Of a DNA stretch of 64,000 nucleotides, positions 34,838 to 49,430 are shown piece by piece. Origin of the DNA: Halocaridina rubra (taxonomy: Eukaryota; Arthropoda; Malacostraca; Decapoda; Atyidae); the NCBI GenBank assembly GCA_037179515.1, contig JAXCGZ010022675.1:62001-126000 (forward strand), in the 5' to 3' direction. The notes beneath the pieces are model-generated. The model was not told where the DNA came from. It searched no databases and saw only the letters and a program-made list of their open reading frames with translations. A program made the translations under genes and the position numbers. Numbering within the stretch: the first letter of the stretch is position 1; every line of letters begins with the position of its first letter.

Positions 34838-34960
34838 GGGTGGACACCGACTGATTAGAGCTGGGATTTAAGGCTGGACACCAGTTCTAACGCCATGCGG
34901 TGGGATAGGTTGCGGATCTGTCACCTCCAGAGTCGAGTATTTTAACCACCAGGCTTGAGT
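34838..34960 (-). mobile_element. tRNA-derived SINE
   Basis: Inverted body TAGGGTGGACACCGACTGAT, GGCTGGACACCAGTTCTAAC; promoter region TGGTTAAAATACTCGACTCT on the minus strand. Confidence 0.65.
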
Positions 34961-34969
34961 GATCCCCTA

Positions 34970-36108
34970 TAGCTGATAGTAGAACTTAAAGAGAGCATTT
35001 CTTACCTCTTCGTGGTAAATGATAAAACCATAAGGCCTTGTTTACCCGCATCTAGGCTATATTATACAATAGGGTATTTGTATTCATGCTGTAGGAAATA
35101 GATAAATTATTTGAAAATGTATAAAGAAAATATGATATATACCATGCTTTATTTTTGGCCTAACTATGAAGACAGTCTAGTTGAACAAATCTTCTCTCCT
35201 CTAAGTATAAATAATTTTTTTTAAATAGAATTATCAACATTCCTGAACTATTACTAAAAAGATGTCATGCACACAAAAGTTCAGTGGGAATTCTAGAAGC
35301 CTGATGCTTAGTATGCATTCACTTAAAATTGAGGTAGTATCTCTGAAGAAAATTAGGTGTCCTACCTTGGCTAGCTGTAGACTAATGGGTATATTTAGTG
35401 AAAACTTGTAAGAACAAACTTCCCGGAAAAGGCTTTTAGAAGTTATTTATTAAAAAAAAATTGTCTAGTAATGGACCATTGAAGGTATTTATTAAAAAGA
35501 ATAATGCACAAGGAGACTAAAAGTTTAGTGTTTTCCAAATATTTAGCAACTCCCTCAGTAGTCAACACCGATATCAATAATATATTCATATATTATTGAG
35601 TATAATATTTAAAAGGACTTTTATTCACATCAGGTGGATGCATGGGGAAAAATACACATTTGATATGACAGCAGGTGTGATATATTCAAATTCTAATTTT
35701 TTTTAAAATTTACCATAGAATAATGGGCCTGTAGAACAGGAGTCTTCAGTATAGCTCACCAAACCAAAAAATAAAGGCTCTCCAAAAACAGAGAGAACCG
35801 GAGCTTTTATTGAAGTCTTAGATTTACAGGGTACTATTGAGTGACTTCGGTAGAAGTTCCAGTTCTCCTTTACAAACTTCAATGGTTTAATGCACTATGC
35901 TGTGGATACCTGTTCTACATATACCAGGTTTGAATCCCTACAGTAAGAAGATAACATATTTAAAAAAGAATATATATTGTTATGCTGTTTATGTTTATAT
36001 ATTCTTCCATTCATGAGAAACTTTAACGTACTTTACCTTTTTGAATACTACTTGTCATGAGACAGTTAGTTAGGGTTATGCTCCAAGCACAGTCAACTGT
36101 GTTCCAGG

Positions 36109-36113
<5 letters not shown>
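34970..36113. other. No recognisable gene
   Basis: Over 1.1 kb of AT-rich sequence with no coding stretch, SINE or microsatellite that I could name. Confidence 0.5.

Positions 36114-36200
<87 letters not shown>
36114..36200. repeat. (TA)n microsatellite
   Basis: Continuous TA run. Confidence 0.95.
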
Positions 36201-36202
<2 letters not shown>

Positions 36203-36391
36203 TTATGATAGAAGCATTGTACTTATAAGAAAATACCTCCTAATTCTTAATATAGCGAGTACATAAGTGTAGAGGTTTAGCTTCCCATCTGAGACCTGAA
36301 ATTTAAAAGAACACACAAAAACTTCATGACGTGAGAACAAAAGCAAGTTGTACAGCAAAAATTTCTACAGTGATCCACTCGTTCTTGTAAC

Positions 36392-36475
36392 GATGGAAGA
36401 TAGCAAATTAGAGGCTCAGGATCATGGTGTGAAGCTTCCACAACCTCTTGAGAGTATTGTACAGGTTTTTGTGGT
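36392..36475 (+). CDS. Orphan first-exon candidate
   Basis: ATG at 36,392 in a plain context opens MEDSKLEAQDHGVKLPQPLE followed by SIVQVFV, then a strong donor GTGAGTACAAG near 36,474; CAG|GTTTTT a few bases earlier is an alternative. Composition is exon-like, but no family is recognised and no following exon was identified. It may be a chance open stretch. Confidence 0.2.
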
Positions 36476-36639
36476 GAGTACAAGAAGATTATTAGTTTAT
36501 CGTTTGTTTTTAAGTGGCATGGTAGGTGTAAAGTTATTTTTATTGCATTTAAATAAATTATAATTTTATTACATAGTAGTGTAACTTACGTTTTCATATC
36601 CATGATGTTTGCCAGTTTGTGTGTCACTACTAATCCACA

Positions 36640-36740
36640 TTTAAATGGGAATAGACCCAGACAGGTTTGAGCTGGATTCTTTTCCTAGCGCCTCTTAGAC
36701 GTTTTTAATTGTATAGGACTTTAATAAGTTAGCCTGCCTT
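36640..36740 (-). mobile_element. tRNA-derived SINE, 3' fragment
   Basis: CACATTTAAATGGGAATAGA and GGTTTGAGCTGGATTCTTTT match the inverted SINE body; the promoter half is absent. Confidence 0.5.
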
Positions 36741-36826
36741 CATATGTAGGATAGTCTTTTATTAAAAATGCAGTAATAATTGTGTATGTATGCATGAGGT
36801 GCAGTCACATTTTAAAGTGCTATGTA

Positions 36827-37144
36827 CAGGAGGTCCTCAATTTTCGTGAAGTTCCATTCCTGAAATGTGATGTAACCCAAATTTCAGTGTAATGTTTGTC
36901 GAAACACACCTATGCTAATGCAGAAGTAAAGTTTCTCCCTTTTCCATGCACATCACTCTGTCTAATTTCACTTCATGGTGATGGCGTTCCTTTGTTTCAT
37001 AGCACTGCTATCAGAAAAATCTTTAAGCTTGGTAGACATAATACGGGCCAAGAATTATCATAGAAGCAGCAAAATAATTCCTGTGAGATGCGTTGTAACC
37101 GCGAAACATTGTAACTCGAGGACATTGTAAACCAAAGACCCCTG
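36827..37144. mobile_element. TA-flanked MITE, 318 bp
   Basis: Left CAGGAGGTCCTCAATTTTCG and right AACCAAAGACCCCTG with TA on both outer sides; inner matches such as GTAACCGCGAAACATTGTAAC resemble pogo/Tigger-type subterminal sequence. Confidence 0.65.
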
Positions 37145-37174
37145 TAATAACTCTAGGTTACTAATTTATTTTTG

Positions 37175-37345
37175 GCTGCGGTATCTCTGTGGTAGAGTCC
37201 TTGATTGATTCTTGAAGTGACTAATACAGGTTTGCTCCCACCGTGGGACAATAGGCAGTGCATCCAGCTTTAATCCCCCACCCTCATCATATCTTTAATT
37301 GCCTAATTATGTCCACCCTCGATTGTGTACTAAGTGTGGCAAAAA
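37175..37345 (+). mobile_element. tRNA-derived SINE
   Basis: A box GGTATCTCTGTGGTAGAGTC, B box GGTTTGCTCCCAC and body CAGTGCATCCAGCTTTAATC. Confidence 0.72.
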
Positions 37346-37379
37346 ATGGCATACACAAAGATTGCTAACGCATTAGAGT

Positions 37380-38655
37380 GAATGCAGCCATTCCTCAACT
37401 TCCTCATAGAAATGTTCCATGATTTAAAAATCAATACAGAAGCTCCCATACTTACAAACATTCACAGATATGAACTGATTCTCAGTCCTCTATCCTTCAT
37501 CACTCTTCTCCACTCCTCAAACTTCTCCTCCATTACCTCTCGTCTGTTGCTACACAGTACAATGTCATCTGCAAAGAGCATACACCATGGTGACTGATCT
37601 CTAATACCCTGGGTTACTACATCCAAGACCAGATCAAATAGATATGGACTCAAAGCAGACCCTTGATGCAGACCAACATTTACTGAGAGACTTTTCATAA
37701 AACCCACACTGCTCTTAACATTTGCCTCTGCCCTCTCATACATATCTTGGATAATTCTTGCATATTTCTCGGGGACTCCCTTTTCTCTAATGCACCTCCA
37801 CACCTCTTGACGTGGTACTTTATCATATGCCTTCTCCAGGTTAATAAAGACCATATGCAGTCCTTTCTGTTTCTCCCGATGCTTTTTCATCATTTGTCTC
37901 AAGGCAAATATGGCATCCACTGTCCCTCTTCCAGGCATGAAGCCAAACTGTTCATCCCCAATTGTCTCCTCTCTATGATCTTCTCCCATATCTTCATAGT
38001 ATGACTTAACAACTTTATTCCTCTATAGTTTCCACACTCCTGAATGTCTCCCTTCCCTTTATAGATTGGAATGATTAGGCTTCCTCTCCACTCTTCTGGC
38101 ATCTTTTCCTTACTAAAGATCTTTTGCATTAAGTCCCACAAGGTATCTATGCCTTCCTCTCCAAGACTCTTCCATACCTCCACTGGCATCTTATCAGGTC
38201 CTGCTGCCTTTCCATTTTTAATTTTCCTTACTGCCCACTCTACCTCTCTTCTAGTCACTGTTGTTGTAACTGCTTCATTTGGAAGTTCATCTTCAAATAC
38301 AGCTCTTGGGTTCTCTTCATTTTGTAATCCCCCAAAATAAGTTTCCCATCTGCTTTTTATTTCATCCTCTTCTGCTAGAACTACTCCATGGTTATCCTTT
38401 ATTTGTCTTACTTGGGTCAAGTCTTTGGATGCAGCATCTCGGGCCTTGGCAATTCGCAATCTTTTCTTCTCTCCTTCTGGTGTTTCCAGCTCTTCATAGA
38501 CTTCATTCAATGCTCTGCCTGCATTTGCTACTGCTCTCTTTGCCTGCTTGTACTCGTCTTTATCCTGCTCCAGGCCTGATAAATCTGCCTTTTTCTTAGC
38601 TTTTTTTCTTGTTCTTCACCCTTTCTTGCACTTCCTCATTCCAGCCTCAGAGGGG
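37380..38655 (-). mobile_element. RTE-type LINE, RT domain with few breaks
   Basis: From 38,655 downward: GWNEEVQERVKNKKKAKKKA, the RTE linker with KNGKAAGPDKMPVEVWK, IIPIYKGKGD, CGNYRGIKLL, then FGFMPGRGTVDAIFALRQ, FINLEKAYDKVPRQEVW and the catalytic MLFADDIVLCSNRR near 37,590. The element ends near 37,460-37,380. It has two or three frame changes (for example around 37,960), so it is probably dead but not old. Its sequence is clearly distinct from the RTE copies at 4,340-5,826 and 16,355-17,691, so two RTE lineages are present. Confidence 0.85.
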
Positions 38656-38845
38656 GCAAGCCAACCTCAACTTGGTACCGGTCCCAAGCCCGGGTAAATG
38701 GGGAGGGTTGGCAGCAGGAAGGGCATCCAGCCATAAAAATTCTGCCAAGACCAAAATATGGCCAGTACAGATAACGAGAATATTCACCATACTAGGGCGT
38801 TCCCCATAGGCGACGCGATGGGGCTTCGCCTGACCCCTCCGGGGC
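38656..38845. repeat. Insert between RTE and Tigger parts
   Basis: GGCAGCAGGAAGGGCATCCA, CCAAAATATGGCCAGTACAG and GGGCGTTCCCCATAGGCG form a compact block. The sequences on its two sides (38,576-38,632 and 38,846-38,901) are near-duplicates (AATCAGCCTTTTTCTCAGCT type). Confidence 0.6.
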
Positions 38846-40480
38846 CTAATAAATCAGCCTTTTTCTCAGCTTCTTTCTTGTTCTTCACCCTCTCACCCCC
38901 TTCCTGTTCACGTTGTAACTCAATTAATTCATCCGTGGTAAGTTCTTTGTGGTCCTCCACTAGCTCTTCCACATCTTCCTCACTGACCTCCTAGCCCAAA
39001 CTTTTGCCTGTGGCCACAATTTCATTCACAATTTGAATAGCTACCTCCTCCTGGAAGCCTTCAAAGTTTCTATCAGTAACACAACCTGGCCAAAGTTTCC
39101 TCCAAGAAAAGTTCAGTGTACGATATGAGACCTCCTTTCATGCTTTTTCAATGAGGCCAGTGCAGTGGAGGATATGAAAGTGGTATTGCCGGATATCACG
39201 AAAGGTCAAATCCGTGTCATTGGTGACCTGGCAAAAATACCCTTTGTATACAATTTTTTTAAATTAGAAATTACCCGCTGGTTCATAGGCTGGAGGATAG
39301 AAGTGGTGTTGGGAGGCAGAAATTTTACTTTAATGAAGTCATAATGTATAGGGAGATGATCTTCCACACCTGGAGGATGGGCAGGAGCATTATCCATTAT
39401 GAGGAGACACTTAAGAGGAAAATCATTTTCCTCAAGATATTTCTTCACTCTAGGAATAAAATTCACATGACCCAAGCCTTTGGATTTGACCTCCACATTA
39501 CTGAGAGGCTAGCCTTCAATACGATATTGCGTTTAAAAACATGCTGATTTTCAGAATAGTAAACTAAAAGAGGCTTGATCTTACACTCCCCACTAGCATT
39601 AGCACACAGTAAAAGGGTAAGGCTGTCTTTGATTGATGTGTGGCCAGGCAGTGATTTCTCCTCTTGGGTTATACAGGTTCTTTTGAGCATTTTCTTCCAA
39701 AAGAGTCACGTTTCATCACAATTAACACTTGTTATAGGATATATCCTTCACTCATTATATTTAGCGAATTCCTTTACGCAGGAACCCGCTGCTTTTTGGT
39801 CGGAACTAGCTGCCTCTCCATGTCTAATGATGCTATGAATCCCAGTTTGTCTACAAAAGTGTTCAAACCTGCTTCTACTGGCTTTAAATTCCTCCAGTTT
39901 AACGCCACCAGAAGTCGGAGAGTTCGCTACTAAATCTTGGTGGATTTGCAAAGCCTTAGCGCATATTATTGCCTTGCTAATACTATCGACAACCAACTGT
40001 TTTTCATTTTTCCACAACAATAATAATTTCTTCTTCTATCACCTGTGACCTTTTCTTTGTTAATATATTTACTCCCTTACCCACATCAGCTGCCTTTAAG
40101 ATCTCTTTATTCTTTAAAATAGTACAGATGGTGGACTTTGGCATGTTATATTGTGTGGTCAGACCGGGCACATGCACCCCAGTTTCATGTTTTGCAATTT
40201 CTTTTTTTTGTTTCCACTGTTATGCATCTGGGGTGTTTGACATCAATTTTACTAACACTTTTAACTCTCTTAGGAGACATAAAAAGGGCTATATTAAAAG
40301 AAAAACAATAGAACTGTGATAGAATCACAAACGAACCACACAGCGCGGGCACCAATGCAGAACTGAGAGCGGCCGAAAGGGACATGTGGTGACTTGACCA
40401 ACACATTTTTGTTTGTGGGTTGGGGTCAAATTTTGTTCAAAATTTTGTTTGCATGTTGATTTGTTCGTGGGTTGGGGTCA
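38846..40480 (-). pseudogene. Tigger-like (pogo/CENP-B type) transposase, decayed
   Basis: Read downward from about 40,300: MSPKRVKSVSKIDVKHPRC N-terminus, helix-turn-helix region (STICTILKNKE), CENP-B-like part with RSRFEHFCRQTGIH and IIRHGEAASSDQKAA, then the DDE catalytic domain with LPGHTSIKDSLTLLLCANASGEC, LLIMDNAPAHPPGVED and FLPPNTTSILQPMNQRVISN, and a C-terminal ELTTDELIELQREQ. Several frameshifts and stops break it. Outer sequence at 40,400-40,480 (repeated GTGGGTTGGGGTCA) would be the terminal region. A related copy is at 49,420-52,400 (plus). Confidence 0.82.
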
Positions 40481-40584
<104 letters not shown>

Positions 40585-40638
40585 ACTTCTTTCGTTTATG
40601 TAAATTAGATATATCTGAAGATGAGTTGTAGTAGATAA

Positions 40639-40640
<2 letters not shown>

Positions 40641-40735
<95 letters not shown>

Positions 40736-40760
40736 CATATATATATACACACACACACAA
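40641..40760. repeat. (TA)n then (CA)n microsatellite
   Basis: TA run with TACATA steps, ending ACACACACACACA at the LINE junction. Confidence 0.95.
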
Positions 40761-42445
40761 AGAATTGAACAAGGAGTTTCAGTCAGTATTTACAGTAGAA
40801 AATACCCCACCCCCTCAGATTGCAGAGATAGAAGCTCAAAGGCTGGTATTAGAGAACATCAACCTTACAGCCACAGAGGTATGCAAAGCGCTGATGGATT
40901 TAGATGTTCATAAAGCTACAGGTCCTGATGACATATCCCCTCATGTACTTGAAAAAGGGGCAAACTCAATATCAGTGGCACTGGGTATCATATTTAAAAA
41001 GTCACTGGAGTCAGGGGAGATTCCAAGATGCTGGAAACAAGCAAATGTGATACCTATCTTCAAAAAGGGAAGGAGGGATACGGCTCTGAACTATAGACCA
41101 GTTTCCTTGACCAGCATAGTTTGCAAAGTTATGTAGAAACTACTAAGGAAACATATCTCTCTTCACTTGGAATCCTTCAACTTTTTGTCAGGGAGACAAC
41201 ATGGCTTCAGAGAAGGTAGATCAACAGTAACAAACTTATTAGAATTTTATGATGAGGTAAGCCGAATCTAATAGGAAAGAGAGGGCTGGGCAGATTGCAT
41301 ATTCCTAGACTTCCAGAAAACGTTTGACACTGTTCCACATGGGAGACTTATTAGGATAAAAACTTACTTAGAAGGAAGGGAACAGAGGGTTAGAGTAAAA
41401 CAGTGTCTGAATGGAGAAGAGTTAGTAGTGGAGTTCCACAGGGTTCAGTTTTAGAGCCACTTTTGTTCCTTGTATATGTAAATGACCTACCAGAGTCTGT
41501 AAATTCATTCATGCATATGTTTGCAGATGATGCAATGATTGTGAAGAAAGTAAATAACGAGAACAATGGTAGAGAACTTCAGGAGGATGTAAATAGTCTG
41601 CATGAGTGGTCAGAAAAGTGGCTAATGAAATTCAATACTTTAAAATGTAAGGTAATGAGAATGGGTACAAGTGCAAGAAGGCCCAAGCTTGACTACTCGG
41701 TGGCTGGAGTACAACTTCAAGAGACAGAAAATGAAAGAGATCTAGGGGTAAACATACTGGCAGATTTGTGTCCAGAAATACATATAAATGACATAGTAAG
41801 GGCAGCATATGCATTCTTATCAAATGTAAGGGTAGCCTTCAGGCACATGGACAAGGAAATGTTCAGAAATATTTATGTAACCTATGTGAGGCCAAAACTC
41901 GAATATGCAGCCCCCTTTTGGAATCCACACTTGAAAAAGCACATAGCTAAGCTTGAAAAAGTTGAAAGACATGCCACGAAACTGGTGCCAGAAATACGCA
42001 ATCTCAGTTATGATGAGAGGCTGAGGGAATTAGACTACCAGTCACTCGAAGCTAGAAGATTGAGGGGGGATATGGTGATAGTCTTTAGATTCCTTCATGG
42101 TTATGATAGAGTGGATAGAGATCGATATTTTGATATGGCTGGCTCTAGAACTAGAGGTCATAGTTTGAAGCTTCGTAAGAAAACTTCTTTGCAGGATGTA
42201 AGGAAATACTTTTTCAGTGTAAGAGTAGTTGATAATTGGAATTGGCTAAGCGAGGAGGTAGTTAATGCTATCTCAATCCATAGTTTTAAGGACAGGTATG
42301 ATAAGTATGACTAAGTCTAAAATGGAACCGATGAGGAGACGGGAAGATACGAGCTTTGGGCTCTTTCCCGTAAACACAATTAGGTAATCACACACACACA
42401 CGAGCTTTGGGCTCTTTCCCGTAAACACAATTAGGTAATCACACA
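40761..42445 (+). mobile_element. CR1-like LINE copy 1, 5'-truncated and internally deleted
   Basis: Starts within ORF2 ([19 protein letters not shown]). Compared with the copy at 54,440 it carries a TAG at about 41,132, loses roughly 60 bp near 41,350 and keeps the second half open (FADDAMIV near 41,520 to the stop at 42,314). The 3' UTR ends with TTTGGGCTCTTTCCCGTAAA and AATTAGGTAATCAC; this terminal block is present twice, separated by CA repeats. Confidence 0.9.
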
Positions 42446-42454
42446 CACACACAC

Positions 42455-42458
<4 letters not shown>

Positions 42459-42549
<91 letters not shown>
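42459..42549. repeat. (TA)n microsatellite
   Basis: Follows the CA tail of LINE copy 1. Confidence 0.95.
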
Positions 42550-42552
<3 letters not shown>

Positions 42553-42861
42553 GGTCTCCATTTTAAGTCGTTGTGATGTTACATCAGAGACCAATTAATT
42601 AATGTATCATTAATAAATCAATATTTCAACTTACCAGTCATCCAGATGCAAACCAACCACAGCAATAAAGGTAAGAAATACTGTATAATAGACTTGAACT
42701 GTTTTTATGTACTATGTTCAGAACTTAGATTATTTTCCTAAGTTTTAAGGTATTTATTTTCAGCATTGATGTGGGACCTATGTTCAAATTATTGGTGTAT
42801 TCCGACTTACTTCAGCTGTAAGGAACATAATCTGGACGTAAAGTGGGGGACACCCTGTATA

Positions 42862-42865
<4 letters not shown>

Positions 42866-42957
<92 letters not shown>

Positions 42958-42962
42958 ATATA

Positions 42963-43048
<86 letters not shown>
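42866..43048. repeat. (TA)n microsatellite
   Basis: TA run with single TTTA and TCTA interruptions, about 240 bp upstream of the CHH-like gene 1 TATA box. Confidence 0.95.
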
Positions 43049-43050
<2 letters not shown>

Positions 43051-43289
43051 GATGATTATAAGGCATGAGTAATTTCTATCTTACCAGCTTCTTTCAAATG
43101 AGAGTAACTTAAAAAGACATGTAATTTTACGTTAATAATAGTTATTACGTGAATTATATAAAAATAAAGTTAATTTTGCAAAGGAGAGTGGCTAGAGAGC
43201 TAAATATGAACATTCTAAGGAAGATTTTTTTTTTTATGTATATTTCTTTATCCAGCTGTGATAATGTTTCTTGAAAACGGAGAGGAATG

Positions 43290-43350
43290 TATATAAGGAG
43301 AGAGCAGGTATGGTGTTGGACACACTCTCTCAATCACCTAGGTTCAGTGG
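43290..43350 (+). promoter_or_regulatory. Core promoter of CHH-like gene 1
   Basis: TATATAAG at 43,290-43,297 in a GC-richer setting, followed by a candidate start region from about 43,318 and an arthropod initiator-like TTCAGT at 43,343-43,348. The first ATG of the gene lies at 43,417. TATA-driven promoters are common in neuropeptide genes. Confidence 0.6.
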
Positions 43351-43416
43351 TAAAGCACCTAAGGAGTGAACATCGGTGATATTCTACTGCAGAGCTCTTC
43401 CACTATTAGCAAGTTC

Positions 43417-47719
<4,303 letters not shown>

Positions 47720-48240
47720 GACTGAAGCTTTTGCTCAACTATCAATCACTGTACCAAACAATGACATTGGCCCCCAGGATTATTGTACTCCAGACTGGCA
47801 TAGAAAACTCATTATATCGATGTCTTCATAAAGATTTCAACTGATTTCTTATGATTATTCATTAACCTACCTTTAAAAACTAACAATCTCATCTGAAGCT
47901 AGACATGACAAGTAGTGTACTGAAAATCTGTATAGTATATACTGATGTTGGTATATGTATTTTCATTCATTTTACATGTAAAAGGAATTTTGCAGCTCTA
48001 ATCAGTTTGTGTCCATTTCATTTCATCCATGTTTTACACTCAAGAGCTATAATAAGCAAAAAATAAGTTGAAACAATGAGAATCGAGCCTGCATTGGTGA
48101 TTGGGAGTTTGTACCAATATTATTCCAACTATGCAACTACAGCAGATAAAAAATATTTACTGTATATTATGGCACACTACTGTGTACTACCCAGCAATTT
48201 CATCGATTATATAGGAACCTGTTGCACTTTGCTTGCAGAA

Positions 48241-48245
<5 letters not shown>
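47720..48245 (+). other. 3' UTR / flank of CHH-like gene 1
   Basis: AT-rich, unique-looking sequence up to the next TA array; no canonical poly(A) signal seen. Confidence 0.45.

Positions 48246-48335
<90 letters not shown>
48246..48335. repeat. (TA)n microsatellite
   Basis: Left border of element B. Confidence 0.95.
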
Positions 48336-48338
<3 letters not shown>

Positions 48339-48639
48339 TGTTGCCTCCCTTATCGCGGTAGTTCGGTTCCGGGACCCCGCGCGAAGTAGGATCAGCCTTT
48401 TAATTTTTTTTTTTTTTTTTTTTTTTTTAAGATGATTATGACACCAGGACAGGCCAAAAATTATAAAATAAAATGGCCTTTATCAGGCTGTAAAGAGAAA
48501 CAGAGATGGAGTGTGATGACCTGTCAGATGTGAAGTGATTATAAAAGATGTGTAATGAATATCCAGCTCTCTGCTGGGTTTACTATACCTCTGCATTACC
48601 TTCATGATGTCTATTCTAAAACTTCTCCTTAGATATTAT

Positions 48640-48745
48640 TATTATTATTATTATTGGCAACAATAATTTTCCATTGATGATGATTGGGGAGATTATTATT
48701 ATTATTATTATCATTATTATTATTATTATTATCATCATCATTATT
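48640..48745. repeat. (ATT)n microsatellite
   Basis: ATT runs with TCA interruptions in the left arm; the complement is at 49,013-49,115. Confidence 0.9.
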
Positions 48746-48823
48746 ACTACGGATTCGTAATTAAACCATTATTTTTACTATAAATAATGTAGTTTTGGTT
48801 GAATGAACAAGAGTTACTTAAAG

Positions 48824-48825
<2 letters not shown>

Positions 48826-48892
<67 letters not shown>
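48826..48892. repeat. (CT)n microsatellite
   Basis: Continuous CT run in the loop of element B. Confidence 0.95.
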
Positions 48893-48897
<5 letters not shown>

Positions 48898-49430
48898 ATT
48901 CTATTCTACCCAACCCCCCACACTCTCTTTGTCCCAGCCAACTAGGGAGGGGCACTTTACACAGTTATTAAAAGTAAATAAACCAACAGATGTACAAACA
49001 ATGATGAGCCCTTAATAATAATAATAATGATGATGATGATAATAATCTCCACAATCATCAAAGGAAAATTATTGTTGCCAATGATAATAATAATAATTAT
49101 AATAATAATAATAATAAGATCTAAGCAGAATTATTGGAATAGACATCATGAAAGTAATGCAGAGGTATATTAAAACCCAGCAGAGAGCTGGATATTCATT
49201 ACACATCTTTTATAATCCCTTCACATCTGACAGGTCATTACACTCTCCATCTCTGTTTCTCTTTGCAACCTGATAAAGTCTGCTTAATTTTATCATTTTT
49301 TGGCCCATCCTGGTGTCACAGTGATCTAAAAAAAAAAAAAAATCCCCCCCCCCCCCCAAAAAAAAACGCAATACAGTGAGAACGCGAACCAAGAAACGCG
49401 AATATCCGGGGTAACACTGTATATATATAC

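Larger units (their letters stand above)
48336..49419. mobile_element. TIR element B: long fold-back with the same ends as A and C
   Basis: Ends CAGTGTTGCCTCCCTTATCG and ATATCCGGGGTAACACTG, both next to TA. From 48,437 to about 48,690 and from 49,320 back to about 49,020 the sequence is largely self-complementary (CACCAGGACAGGCC, CAGATGTGAAG, CCAGCTCTCTGCTGGGTTT and their complements). The arms are about 250-300 bp around a centre of ATT/CT repeats. No satellite array and no transposase frame. Confidence 0.8.
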
